From assembly GCA_018466975.1 (NCBI GenBank), contig CM031561.1:3348001-3412000 (forward strand): 64,000 bases of DNA. Direction: 5' to 3'. Every line of letters begins with the position of its first letter. Position 1 is the stretch's first letter. The stretch is from Sparassis latifolia (Eukaryota > Basidiomycota > Agaricomycetes > Polyporales > Sparassidaceae). Positions 21,085 through 33,213 of the stretch are shown one piece after another. A program made the translations under genes and the position numbers. The notes under the pieces are model-generated. The model was not told the origin of the DNA, ran no database searches, and saw only the letters and a program-made list of their open reading frames with translations.

Positions 21085-24000
21085 GTGCTGCCGCCTGCCC
21101 CAAGCCATGGATTTCTTGTATTACTATGCCCTCATGTAATGGTACCGCACTGGACGCAATCGGTTATCTGATTGTATGACCGCCATCGCACGTCAAAATT
21201 AGCATGGTACCAAAGAAGCGACTGCGTTCCGCCATTATAGTGACCGGAAAGCGAACACGTCGCAAGTGCCATGGATTCTAGGTGGCCTGTGCTACCTTCC
21301 ATGCTTCCGCCTCGAGGTTGGGAGAGCGCAGTAACTGTCTCTTAACAGTGCACCGTGCGAGAGATACCTGCCCAAAGGACGCGGCATCGTGGGCAGCAGC
21401 ACCACTGACGAGGCATCATTGTGAACGATGGATTGCAATCATCTCAGGCTCCATCACTGGTGTTCAAAATGTACGTAATTATCTTCATCTCTGCGTGCTC
21501 TGCGGACAGGAATTATAACGATCACAAATTGCTTCGATGCGATCACAAAACCACGACGATGAGCTCGGAGGTTCCCTCCAATAGGCCGGTGGGGTGTTGA
21601 CGAACCGAGCAGTGAAAGTCTCGATAGCACACGCTACCAACACTTGCAATCTAAGGACCTGAAGAATTCTTGGGTATAGTGGCTCCGTTGAGTGCCCACT
21701 GGTGAGTAGCATAACCGATCGCCGTGCAACTACTTATTCTGAAGCGAGGCGGAATAAATGCAACTGGTCGCAACCATGCTTCTTTGTTGATTGTTATAAC
21801 ATGCAGGCGAATCGAGTTTATTCTGCAATTCCTGAGTTGCACTCAGGTTTCGTCCATCAGTCATGGATTTTGCCAGACAACCTATTTCTGGTTTCTGGTG
21901 GACGTCTCTCACTGACTACCGGTCGACAAAGACGCTATCGTTGCATCACTTATTACAATCACCTGTCAGCTGCTGCATTCCGATGGCTTCTGAAACCTAC
22001 CAGCTCAACCCTGATGATTGTCTCGTTATTGGCCTCATTATCCCAGTGTGACCTTGATCTCTATTGTCCATGACGTACGGCTTACAATGGCGAGAGAAGC
22101 TGCCTACATTTGTTTTGCTCACCGGATATTGCACGGTTTGTTTGAACTTTGCCGCAGTCAGAATTTCGTTGCACCTGCATGCAGCATCCTGCCCATTGTA
22201 GTTTTAGCATCGACCCTCCCACAGAACAATGAGTATACTCCACGTGAGAGCGGTATGGAGACTTGATTGAACGACGACTATCCCCTCATGGTGTGTCCAT
22301 TTTCCCTGGAGTGATCGGGGTCGTAGGCTAGTCCATCAAATTTGGCATTCAAGTTGCTTTCCCTACACCGGTGAGCCGGTTATTGTTTGCCAATTTACCC
22401 CGCATTCCTGTGACGCTAACTGTTAGGGTTTGCGCCGTATGGCTACTCACCGTTAATGAGTCGTCGAAAGGCTGGTTAGCCTGGGTATCTGAATCTGGCT
22501 GCATACTCCAAAGATGCTACCCCGGTGTGTCGAAGCGGGGCCCGTCAACTCCGGCTGGTGATTATGGTCTGATATCGCACGCCTTCATCGAACAGGCACA
22601 CCGAAGGTGGCTGTATTTGTAAATGCATCTCGCCCAGCATAGCCAAGCGTCGTACTTCCTCGATCTGAAATAAGTCGCCTAAGGCATTCGACTCGAAGGG
22701 TACAAATTTCTCCGTCTAAATGATGTTCCAGTGGTATAGTGTCCGTGGCATGTACGCTGCTCAGGTCCTTCCTTTACTGGTAGTGCTGATCAATATGGTA
22801 TGGCATCTCGGGTCCGAGCTAGCTGTGCCAACTTTTCGGCTCTCATTTTTCCCTGGCTTTGAACCAAGGTACGATGACGAATTCAACTCACATCTGCTCT
22901 TATTTGTCGGTCGTTGCCATCGCGAAGTTTCTCCAGGTGTATCTGATCTACTGCCGACCAGCCTCTGATCAACTTGGATCTGTCCGTGCATTCTCTGACA
23001 GTGGCTGAGTCAAAGTATCCTTTCATACGGGACGACAATACTCCGAGGCAGGCTTCGTTACTGATTTGGCACGGTAATGGCTGATACTAGTCTTGTGCCG
23101 GTCCGTTGGGTCGAAGACGATCTCATGCGATGAGTTTATGATTATCGTGCATAGTGCATGACTTCACGATAGTGAGTCGCGCTGTCTCATAGTATTGAAA
23201 AGATCACCCGCTGAACTCCCGTGCCCCTCAAGTAACAGCTGTAGCTCTTTGGCGCGTTTGAACACGATGGATGACGCGCGGGCAGATTCGATGCGGACGT
23301 AGTCGAACCTCAGGCGAATAATCATTCCGACTTGGCAATTTAATGAAAGGCCCATCCAAATTTGCAACAGGCAGTCTAGTGCCGACGCTGCCTGAAAGAT
23401 TAAACCGTACTTACGTGTCCTCTCCGCGATATGGGATGCGTCGTGCATGACAAGTGCTCGCCTCGCCATCTACCTGATCTAAAATAGGGAAATATTGTGC
23501 AGGGACAGCCAGTTAGGTATGTCGTCCATGGACCCACACACCGGCACCGCGTTCTAAAAGTTACTTGTCGGACGTATACCGGGATAATCCACGACCGTAC
23601 TAAACCCAAATAACTCCTGCCAGTGGGAGCTTACCCGGCCCCCTCAGTCCTCGTTCTTCGAGCTCCATCTTTCAGCCTCGGACATATCTTCCAATTCGAT
23701 TTTGACCAGGGACTCCGGGTGTTCACCACTTCCGTTTTCTCGAATTATTCATGAACCTCGTGTCCTTTTCTAGTGCGAGTAGTGCTGCCGTACATCTGGC
23801 GCATTTCCGGGTGCTTCTGAAGAACAAAGCTTGGTATCCTCCGTATGTTCGTCCGGCACGCCGAACCGCGAGCCCGCTAGGGCGATCTGCGCTCCCGCGA
23901 AGGACCGATCTCAAGCTCTGTTCAGCCATGGGACTATCGATCGGTGGATGTGGTAACCAGCCCTGTCTCTAACTCAAGCTTTTGTAGCTTCCGCGACTAT

Positions 24001-24900
24001 CGATGGATCATCGATGCACTGTCTAGTAGGTACTGCGGCCTGCATTTGTCTGTCTATTGTCGTTGAACGGAGTCATTGTGTGCCGTGTGCCACGTTCTCG
24101 CAGGGCGGCGATTTTCATTATCTTCCTAGCTTGCACCTTGGCGTTCCATGTACGTCTGCACAGATTCTCGTTCTTGGTGCACAGATTCTCTCCTCTCGTT
24201 TGAAACCGGCACCTTCAAGTTCAGGCCATATCCCGCAACGGCCGAAGTCGTGGCGACGTGCTCGTTCCTGAGAACAACGATGGTGATGCTTTCTCCATCA
24301 GTGTACCTTTTAAACCAGCAAAGACATCAGAAAATGTTGATGTGAAAGGTATTGATGTTACTAGTTGTTTCTTTAGACGCGCGTGATCGCGGTTCTGTGC
24401 AATGTCCTTTTTCAATGATGGTATGAACTTTGTCTAGCCTAACTGATGTCTCACTCAAATGCAGATCATGCGCCCAAGTTGCAACATTCCGGAGCATTTT
24501 TCAGTTGACCTGATCATTGAATTCTCTGAGTACCGAATGTCAAGATGTGCTTGAACGAAAAAATGCAGGCATGCGCAGCGGCCCCGGGCGCCGAACCGGG
24601 TCCCACCAGTGACATTGAATATTGAATGTACTACAAACCAGGTCGGCCGATTGTTCGTTCGTGGGTGCAGAAACTCAAAAACGGCCGTCATAACCATCAT
24701 CATCGCTGACGCAAATTACCAACTGCTTACCGCGGTTATTAGAATTCCCGGGAGCTACTCTGCAACCTCCTGAACCCACATTGCCATTCCGAGGCCTGGT
24801 CGCACAGCAACCTCAGCACCCACGTATCCCACCCGATCGACGAGCGTCCACTGAGTATCTGGCCCCCTCATGCTACGAACGCACTAACGGGTAACGCGCA
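21085..24900. other. Gene-poor stretch of 3.8 kb
   Basis: Only short open frames on both strands, without domains or convincing splice chains. A 14-residue stretch near 21,370-21,420 (KGRGIVGSSTTDEA) recalls the FAD-binding loop of GMC oxidoreductases, but nothing around it confirms a relic. A minus-strand frame at about 23,164-23,469 starts after an intron-like TTTTAG acceptor but has no known motif. It may be decayed genes or a non-coding transcript. Confidence 0.4.
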
Positions 24901-25856
24901 TCATCGCTACGTACGCCATGACGGACCATCACGTAGACAACCCGCCCTCCAGACCTCAGCAGAGATATCATTACACGGATGCGCGTGCATGACACACACG
25001 ATCGATCGACAACACCAACCCCGCATCCGCACAGCCCTTACCCCGCATTTGCCTCCGCGTCCACTCCCGGCCGCGTGCCCCTGAGGATCCCCAGCAGCCT
25101 GGTGGGCTAGCTGTGGGACGACTGTTAACCCCGCACCACCCGCAGCGTGCTCAATGGTTCTCCCGGCCCCGCGGTGTGGAGACCCACATTTACGCCCGCT
25201 GGGCGTTTGGCGGCCGGATCCCCTTGGCGCGCACATGTAGCTGCTCGGTGCTCAGCGCTCGGCGCTGCCAGCGTTTGGACGTGCGCCTCGGTGCCCCCGC
25301 GGACCCGGGGCTCCACGGCGGATGCTACGTAGCAGCGTACGAGAGTGCAAACAAAAAGTTCGATCCAAACGTTCGTATTCCGCCCTATAAGCTCTGAGAG
25401 CGATATGACAACGGGAGATGACACACAACAGGGCGGTGCGTATGCAGCTTCTCCATGCCCAAGAACGTGCGAAAGTCGTCGAGAATAATGATCTCCGGAC
25501 AGCGCAGTTTCTAGCCGCGACAACGCCCACGCACTTGCGATCTCCGGCGGACACGCTAACGTCAGACGGAGGATGGAGAGTGCAGGGGCGCACGACGCCA
25601 CGCGTCAAGGAACACCAGAACGGACGTGGTCCGGATGCTGCATCTCCGGGACCAGCACCAGGCGCCTCGGCTCCGATCAGCATAATATCGCGGACGAGAT
25701 GAAGGTGAGAACGCACACGCACTCACTGGTCGACGTCAGCGCAGCGCAGCGCCACCTACGCACCCCCATCTCGTAAAGCGTAAAGCGCCCTGAACGTAAG
25801 TTGTTTAACCATCGAGCCAATCGTGACGCACCTGTTCGGATACATCACACCTCCGA

Positions 25857-25878
25857 CAGACAGACAGACAGACAGATA
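25857..25878. repeat. GACA microsatellite
   Basis: About five uninterrupted copies of the tetranucleotide GACA. Confidence 0.8.
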
Positions 25879-26293
25879 CACGAACACTGAACCTGGAATT
25901 CAATGAAGTCAATCACCACGACCTCAGCACGACCAACGCGGGAGCAATACTCGCCAAAATCACCCTCCCACACACACCCAATACCCCGGCCCCTCGCCGC
26001 CGTCAAAGATCCGGGGCCGGACTTATATCGTCAGACACCCCCAACAACTCACCGAGCTCTCAATCACCGTCGCCCGTCCATCGCGGCGCGAAAATGGTTC
26101 GGATCCCGATGCGGGCAGCGGGCGGATCCACCAAACGACCTGCCCGCGCAGTTACGACACGAGCCCACCTCCGCGGAAAAAGCACTGAACATACCACAGG
26201 CCGAGCAGAGACAGCAAGCCAGAGCAGAATTTATCGGCGCCCAAAGAGGAGAACGAGCACCTCCGGCGTCTGGCACGCCCACCCCCACTGAGT

Positions 26294-26430
26294 AGGAGCG
26301 CGCCTCGCCACTTACGACACCGGCGGCACACGGATCGCGGCCTCGGTGTGTGCGCGTGGTGCGCAAGGAACGACAGGATCTGGGAACTGTATCTGGATCA
26401 AGAGAGACGGGAAAGAGTGCGCGCACGGGG
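26294..26430. repeat. Decayed duplication, copy 1
   Basis: This block begins AGGAGCGCGCCTCGCCACTT and includes TACGACACCG, a CACACGGATC box and GGATCTGGGAAC. It re-occurs with scattered changes 498 bp to the right. Similarity weakens but can still be followed for roughly 100 bp upstream of the start. Confidence 0.7.
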
Positions 26431-26791
26431 AGGAAGGGCGGGGAGGACTCCGGATTTCTGAGAACCACATCTGGATCAGAGCTCGTAAACGAGGCCAGCA
26501 CCTCAGGCTTGATTCGGCCCCACATAAGATCACGTTTCTTGCGTTGCATTGTCACCGCACAAGCTGCGGAAGTTCTTGAGCGAGTGCAAAAAACCTGTCA
26601 GGGAAGGACAAAGGGCCACCCAAAAAATTTGATGGAGTTATAACAAGCGCTCACCTAATGGCAGTGCGCTCCGGGGATCACACGAGCACAGATGGCAAGG
26701 CAAGGCAGGGGGAGACAATAGTGCAGAGTTACTGTACCGACGGCTCGAATTCTCTCGAAGAGGCGAACGACCCCCCTGCACCGCTCGCAGC

Positions 26792-26935
26792 AGGAGCGCG
26801 CCTCGCCATTTACGACACCGCTCCGCGCACACGGATCTTCGGCCCCGGTGTGCGCGCGAAAAAGGAACGACGCATGGATCTGGGAACCGCAATCTGGATC
26901 CAAGAAGCGCAAAACGAGAAGAGAAGGACAAAGGT
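26792..26935. repeat. Decayed duplication, copy 2
   Basis: Counterpart of the block at 26,294: AGGAGCGCGCCTCGCCATTT, TACGACACCG, CACACGGATC, GGATCTGGGAACC, then CTGGATC. On the minus strand both copies translate to similar peptides around DPC-A...GVV-GEARS, so the unit might once have been coding, but neither copy has intact gene structure. Confidence 0.7.
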
Positions 26936-27889
26936 GAGTCGCGTCAAGAACGACGCGACTCGTCGCGCGTATGTATGTTGTTTGTGGGGCGGGGAGGGAA
27001 TTAGAACGACAGGTCAACGCGCGGGCGGATCCGAGGACCGTAATCCGAGGACCGTAATCCGGATCAGAGAACCACAAAAACGAGAGACGAGAGAGAAACG
27101 GGAAGGAACAAAGGGCGAAGAACAAAAGACAAAAACGACGCCGCCGGCCCGCGCACCAAAGACGCGAGGCGGCGTCTCCTACGCCACAAACGCCACCACG
27201 CCCCTCGGGCAAGTACGATCAGAAAAAATAAGGAGCATGACATCACTTACCACGGAGACCGAGAGGACCTGCACGAACCCCAGGATCCAGGATTGAAATT
27301 TGAAGATCGAGGACCCGAGTCGAATACGGCTCTAGCGCTGGAACCGCAGCCCACAACTGCATACGAGCCCAGGGCTCTAAAAAAGAAATATATATATAAA
27401 ACAGGAATATGGGCACCACGCTATCATCGCACGAGCACGGCAGGACGAGCGAGAGTCGCCAGAAACGGCCCGTCCAAAAGTGCATCGTATCATCCATTAG
27501 ACAGAGCGGATAGAGGATGGAGCATGGGGCGATAGACGCACTAGGAACGACCCTCTCCTCTGGAAGAGAAGAGCGTGAGGACGTGATCCGACGGTGATAC
27601 CGCAGAAGAGACAATCGCACAGAAGGCCTACGAGGGAGGGGGCCAGGAGGCGCACGAAGACCGAGCTCCCTAGACGTATAGAACCAAACACGCACGAGAA
27701 CCGTGACGCCCCCGCAGAACGCAAAACGCAGACACGTCGATGCCGGCAGAGTAGCTCTCGCGTGGCACGCACATCGTGAATCCCAGCCAAGCCCAAGCCC
27801 AAGCCCGAAGTCGAAGTCGAAGGCAAGGACCTTTGAAAGACGATGCGAGACTCCCGCGGTACTGCCCCCCCCGGCGCGTCGATAGAGCG

Positions 27890-28651
27890 CTCACGTTCTC
27901 CAGAACGGTCAATCCGCCGAACGCTGAGCTTCCAAGTTGGGAGCTGAGAGGACGCAACCGACTTGTGAGCAGAACTGGAGGGGACGACGAAGGTAAGATA
28001 GGCTGCAGTCATGCGTTCCAAGTGCAGAGAGATGCTTACGGGCCCCAATCCGAGCAAGCCACCGACACCGGGCAGGAGCACCCCAGTCGCGCTCACGTCG
28101 AGTGCGTTGACTGCGCGTGAAACGTGTGTGTGTCATGAATACGAACATAAGGGGTACCGTACTGCCCACTTACTGAATACCCGATCGACGGTGTAGTTGC
28201 TAAAGGCCACGTTGGTCTGCAGGACGAAACCCCCGGCGGAGGAATACTGGGCCATCGATACCGTAGTTAAATCTCGCCGGCCACGGAGGTGTCGTAAAAG
28301 TAGTCGAGAGATACTCCAGCGGTATCAACCCAAAGATCGTTACTACCCGTATCGAGGATGACCTACAGCGGAGGGTTTCAGCCATAATCAATGTAGCGTC
28401 AACGTCATTTTTGGACACGTGAACGCACCTCGCACGCTGTACCCCCGACGGTGATGTCGCCTGTGTAGCGCTCATTCGCGACATTGTCGAAACCGCCGAG
28501 GGTGTCGACGGACGATGTCGCCGCCTGCGTGGTCGCAGTCACAGAACGGGCAGCCGTTCGCGGGAGAGAATCTCGCGGCGGAAAGGCGAGGGAACCGGAC
28601 GCGAGTGCCGCGCACAGCAAAGAAGACTTTGGGGATAAGCTAGAAAACATT
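27890..28651 (-). pseudogene. Broken pepsin-like aspartic protease (family A1)
   Basis: The ATG at 28649-28651 opens a signal-peptide-like start (MFSSLSPKSSLLCAALASGS). Exon 1 ends NERYTGDITVGGTACE; after a GTGCGT...CTGTAG intron comes VILDTGSNDLWVDTAG, with the first catalytic Asp in the DTGS motif. After VSLDYFYDTSVAG the frame breaks (about 28,275): TAA follows, and the homologous continuation YSSAGGFVLQTNVAF, SNYTVDRVF is in another frame. A GTAAGT...GCGCAG intron then joins to INALDVSATGVLL and GGLLGLGP, the usual flap/lobe block. Beyond about 27,900 I find neither the second lobe nor the second DTG. The gene is thus frameshifted and lacks about half its length. The left end given is approximate. 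Confidence 0.7.
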
Positions 28652-30898
28652 TTTGCAGAATCGTCAGCACCCGCCGGGCGTCCAGGCGCAGCGCGCGGAA
28701 GAGTCGCCCACGTCCACGCTAGAACCGCAGTGCACGAACGCCGGCCCGCAAGAGTGCGGAGGGAGGCAAAACGCGCGTCGCGCAGGACACAAAAGACCAC
28801 ACCACCCACCAGACGAGCACGGCCAGTTCGGAATTCCGGAGCTGGCTGGGGGCCAAAGGATCTGTATATGTGCAAGTGCGTATACGTCGGCGATCGCACG
28901 AGCACGGACCTAGAAATGTGTAGAAATTGCGAGGCCGGGGACGGATCCATATATATCGGGAAGTGCGCGCGCACTGCAGCTTGGCCGACGTGAATAAGCC
29001 ATGAGCAACGGGCAGAGTGAGTAAACGCACTGGAAGAGCGGACGCACCCTGAGCTGAGCGAACGAGCGGCACCGACCGCCGGACACGATCGCAGAAGGTG
29101 CGATCAAGCAGAAGGTGCGCAAAGGCCGTGGCTGCGCACGCGCGAGATGCACATGGGCGCCGAACGCAGAACCAGAGTTCCCCTTCCCCGGACAGACAGA
29201 GAGGACGCAGCCTGGGGCAGACGCACCGGCCAAACACGCACGTCAAGCCCAAGCCCAAGCCCAAGAAGTCAAGCCCCCTCGCCCCCGCCTCGCCCCCTCA
29301 CCTGCACTCCCCACCTGCACTCCTCCACCCCCCATATCCACGCCTCCGGCCGTGACTACGCTTCCCTTCCACCCACGCGCGGAAGCCCGATCGCAGGCGG
29401 GTCAGATCACCACGCACCACGCACGGTCACGTCTGCGTCTTCGAGCTAAAGCGATGCCGAGGGCCTACCGACGGCGTGCGCGTTCTCCGTTCTGCGTCCG
29501 GAGCCCGCGACCGCTGGGTCGTGAAGAGGGGCGGGCACGGAGGCGAGCGGGGAAGACGGGGAGGGCGGGCAGAGGATCGGGCCGCAGGGGGGGGGAGGTT
29601 AACCGCTTTTCGTTCGCAGTTTCTCGTAACTTTGGAGCACTCTTTGTCTGACGGGTCGCAGCGTGTGGGGGCTGATCGCATAGTGTGATCGCGCTGGGGA
29701 GGGCTGCAGAGCAGGGGACGCGAGGAAAGAAGAGACGCAGAGAGAGAGCTTGGCAGACTCGGTGGGACGGGAGATGATGTATCCTGGACTGGGCGCGAGC
29801 GCAGCGACCGCCGGGTCGTCAGTTGTAAGTTGTAGGTGTCCTGGGATGTGGGATCTGGAATTTGGACGGGGATGGGAACGGGAGAGTGTACGCGTACTAG
29901 CCATAAATCACCATTATGCCGTCCTCTCCAGCTGCAGAGTGGTCGAGACTGCGGGTGTGGCTCGGAAAAGAGCGGTGAGGTGGACATGTCGCAGAGCGAG
30001 GGTATGCAGCAGGGCGGTACGGGCCGGGGATCTAATGATGGCGCGCACAAGAGGCATTTGCAATGCAGAATGAAACGGGATCAGCGACGGTCGTGACAGG
30101 GCGACCAGGGGCGGGGGGGGGGATGCGCTATGGAGAGCCAGCTTGCGGGCGACTAGCGAGAGAGTGCCAGATGCGGGGGGACTGCGATCGGAGATCGGGC
30201 CGGAGGGGGCGTCGGGGGACGCGGCGGGGAGGTCTGAATCTGCCAGGGGCTGATGCGATTGGCTGGGGGATGCGCTGCGATTGGACTGATGCAGCTTGCC
30301 AAGGAGGGGGCGAAATACATATTGCGTTGCGGCGCGGGCGTGCGTGGGGGATGCGGCGGATCTCGAGCGCTGCCGCGACTGAAGCGGGTGGGGGAGCTGC
30401 AGGCTGCTGGATGAGGGGGGCGGGGACTGCGTTCGTCGACGTGGACGTGGTCGCTGGCGGGCGGGGCGAGGAACGGGGGGATACGTCATGGAGAGTGACA
30501 GAGGCGCGCGAGCGGGGCGGGCGTAGATTGGTTTAAGCGGCGCGTTTGATGCCCGTTTCTGGGGTGCCCGCCGTGCGTCGCGGGCTGGGCACGACCGCGG
30601 TCGGGGGCTGCCAGGGACGCGTCTGGGGCGCGTCGCCTTGGGCCTCGTCGGACGGGGAGGACGCTGGGAGGCGGGGCACGGTGCAGGCAAGGGAGGAGGG
30701 AGACTGGGGTGTGAGAAAGGGGGGGTGCTTGTACGTGTTTTGACGAGATCTGTGGGAAGATTGGCGTGAGAGCCGAAAGAGGGGAAACGCGGGGACGAAC
30801 GCGGGGGGCAGGCCGGCACGCTCGCCGGGGAGCGAGAGGGCGTTCATATATCGCCCGCGAGCTAGAGGGCCCTCCTCCCCATATTCTCTCCTCCAGCC
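28652..30898. other. GC-rich upstream region of the bHLH gene
   Basis: About 2.25 kb with no supportable gene. Strongly strand-skewed (G-rich on the plus strand from about 29,900), with homopolymer G runs such as the G10 near 30,112. A TATATC element near 30,846 lies about 50 nt before the bHLH ATG, followed by a CT-rich leader (CCCATATTCTCTCCTCCAG). A long regulatory region is plausible for a transcription-factor gene; that is inference. Confidence 0.45.
30846..30851 (+). promoter_or_regulatory. Putative TATA element of the bHLH gene
   Basis: ATATAT/TATATC in otherwise GC-rich sequence, about 50 nt upstream of the ATG at 30899. The spacing is short for a TATA box plus leader but typical for compact fungal promoters. 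Confidence 0.35.
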
Positions 30899-33157
30899 AT
30901 GTCCTCTTTCTTTGCCCAGTCCTTCAAGCCCCAGGTCGTCTCCCGCCAGGAGGGCTTCCACCCACTCCCGTCCCCGGACCCGCCCTCGCCGTCCTCGCCC
31001 TTTGACGCCAACGCCAACGCCAACAACCACCACCTCTTCATGTCTCCCTTCCTCCCAGACCCCTTCCGCAAGTTCCCCGCCGTCGACGCCCACCTCGACC
31101 CCTTCTCCGACGACCTCGCCAGCTTCATCGGCAGCGCACCCTCGCCCCACCACCACGCCCAGTCGTCGCAGCACGCCCAGAGCAACGAGCGCTCGACCCA
31201 GAGCCCAGCCTACGACGACTACCGCCCGCCCCCGCACAACATCTTTGACATCTCCGCCCCCACCCCGCACCACTCCCACCAGCAAGCGTACCAGCAGCAA
31301 CAGCAGGGTGCGCACGCGTACTCGCTGCCGCCCGCCTCGGCGCTGCACCCGCACGGCCTGCACGACTTTACGACGCACGCCCACTTCAACAGCACCCTCC
31401 CCGCGCTCGGCTCCTCCATGCGCTACGAGCCCCCACCCGCCTCCGCCGGCGCAGACCCCGCCTCGGTCCCCTCCTTCTCCTCCTCCCACCTCTCCTCCCT
31501 CTCCACCTTCCCCGACTTCCACATGCCCCCCTCCGGCCGCACCCCGTCCCCCCACACCCCCGCAGCGCCCCCACACGCCGCCTCCTTCTCCCGCTCCCGC
31601 TCGCGCTCGCGCCCCCAACGGCCCACCCGCACGAGCCCCCCAGCACCAACGGCGGCCCCGCCCGCCGCACCCGCGCCAAGCGCGGCAGCCTCAGCTCCGT
31701 CAGCCCGCCCCCGCTCCACCGCGGCCACACCCAGCCCCTCGTCATCCCCGGCCCCGGCTCCGCCGTCCCCCTCGGCGCCCGCGCACCCGCCAGCCCCCTC
31801 GGCCTCCACTCCGCCACCGGCTCTGGCTGGTTCCTCCCCGGCCCCGGCGAGTTCCTCCCCACGCCCGACAGCGTGCACGGTGCGCTCCCTTCCTGATCTT
31901 TGGCTTTTTGCGCTCATGATCTGTGCAGGTGGCTTCTCGGCGTTCACGGGCCCCGCGAGCATGAGCAGCGTGGGCGGCGCGACCGCGCTCGGGGTGTCGC
32001 CCAAGGACTCGCCCGTGGCCGAGAGCGCGCCCCCGCCTGGGGACGTCGCCATGAAGCAGTGCGTGCTCTTCTCCTTGCCTTCTTGCCTGTGGCGCTGATC
32101 GGTGCTCGGCTCGAACTTGACTGGATTGGCGTGCGATGGGATGCGATGGGTGCGATGGGCGCAAAGCAGAGCGCTGCTGGCGAACGAGAAGCGGCGGCGG
32201 CGCCGCGAGTCGCACAACGCCGTCGAGCGCCGGCGGCGGGACAACATCAACGAGAAGATATCGGAGCTCGCGACGCTCATCCCCGAGTGCCTCCTCGATC
32301 CCAACGGTGTGTACCCCCTTCCCCTGTTGCGTTCTTTCTTATGGGATACTAACGCGCGCGCGGGGCAGCGACGCTCACGATGCCCGCGTCGCTCTCCGCG
32401 TCGGGCGAGGACCTGCTCTTCGGCGGCGCGCCCGCCAAGGAGAAGGACAAGGACAAGGGCGCGGCCTCGCCCGCGGAGAGCGCGAACGGGAAGGAGGACA
32501 AGGACGGGAGCGCGGAGCCCGAGGACGGCGCGGGCGCGGTCGTGAAGGCGAACAAGGGGATGATCCTCCGGAAGAGCGTCGAGTATATCCGGTGCGTCCC
32601 CCTCCTCCTCCTCCCTTTGCCTTGCCGCCGCCTGAGCGCGTGTGCGTTGCAGGTACCTCCAGCAGCTCGTGTCCGCGCAGGCGTCGCGCAACCGCGACCT
32701 CGAGCAGCAGCTCAGCGCCTTCCGCGTGGGCGGCGGCGCACCGTCGTCGTCGTCGTCGTCCGCTGCTGCGGCCGCGGCTGCGGAAGACGAGCTCGGCGCG
32801 CTGATGCTCCACGAGGAGGTGGACGCGTTCGGGTTCTTCGCGGGGATCGGCGGCGCGCCGCACGCGAAGCGGCAGCGCGCGCGGCTGGAGCGCGTGGACG
32901 AGACGCAGATGGAGGTGGACGACGCGTCCGCGGCGACGTCGACCGGGGAGGAGAACGATGGCGACAATGACAACGAGATGGCGGACGCGAGCGCGTCGCT
33001 GCCGTCGCCCGACCCGGACCCGGACGAGGACGCGGGCGCGGGCGCAAGCCAGGGCCAGGAGGAGGTGAGGGGGCGCCGTGGGCGCCCGGGCGCTGGTGGT
33101 GTGGGTGGGCCGGTCAAGGTGAATGGGGTGAAGAAGGAGGGGGACATGGAGTCGTGA
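30899..33157 (+). CDS. bHLH transcription factor
   Basis: Nuclear E-box-binding regulator. ATG at 30899 (MSSFFAQSFKPQVVSRQEGF). A long Pro/Ser/His-rich N-terminal region with a Q5 run precedes the DNA-binding domain. The basic region is RRRRRESHNAVERRRRDNIN; His, Glu and Arg at the class B contact positions (H5, E9, R13) predict CACGTG binding. Helix 1 is NEKISELATLIPECLLDPN. The loop is very long (about 70 residues, Lys/Asp/Glu/Ala-rich), split by an intron, and helix 2 is NKGMILRKSVEYIRYLQQL followed by a short coiled extension and a Ser/Ala run. The acidic C-terminus ends at 33157. Around 31,620-31,660 the likely frame changes: upstream reads SRSRSRSRPQ, downstream TRAKRGSLSSVSPPPLHRG and FLPTPDSVHG splice in frame into GFSAFTGPASM. 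No GT-AG intron explains this; an indel in a C-run is likely. Confidence 0.85.
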
Positions 33158-33213
33158 GCGCCGGTGTGTGATACCCCCCCGCTGCGATACCCGCGCGCGC
33201 GTGGAGGCATGTC

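Larger units (their letters stand above)
24901..27889. other. GC-rich, CpG-dense, gene-free tract
   Basis: Composition changes here to GC- and CpG-rich sequence with few stops, so long open frames appear in several frames at once with Arg/Pro/Ala/Ser-rich translations. None has a domain or plausible start. It contains a GACA microsatellite, a decayed duplication at a ~500-bp offset (26,294 and 26,792) and an AAGCCC hexamer run near 27,787. It borders the C-terminal side of the broken aspartic protease. Confidence 0.45.

Noticed and set aside
21360..21470. Possible GMC/aryl-alcohol oxidase relic (KGRGIVGSSTTDEA, RWIAIISGS)
   Set aside because: Two short resemblances to GMC family loops, but no N-terminal GxGxxG segment and no C-terminal HPxGTCAM block nearby; too weak to annotate.
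24580..24625. Possible tRNA B box (GGTTCGGCGCC on the minus strand)
   Set aside because: Breaks the B-box consensus at the invariant A, and no acceptor or anticodon stem can be drawn.
25252..25722. 156-codon minus-strand frame
   Set aside because: Several overlapping frames are open at once here because of base composition; no homology signal.
29427..30050. 207-codon Pro/Ser-rich minus-strand frame
   Set aside because: Lies in compositionally biased DNA where stops are rare in several frames; no motif.
30533..31618. 361-codon Gly/Val/Arg-rich frame on the minus strand
   Set aside because: Produced by strand-skewed GC-rich sequence overlapping the start of the bHLH gene; no domain or spliceable structure.
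31423..33210. 595-codon open frame on the minus strand across the bHLH gene
   Set aside because: Antisense shadow of GC-rich coding sequence; the plus strand carries recognisable bHLH blocks with splice sites, while this frame has only low-complexity Arg/Ser/Ala and no domain.
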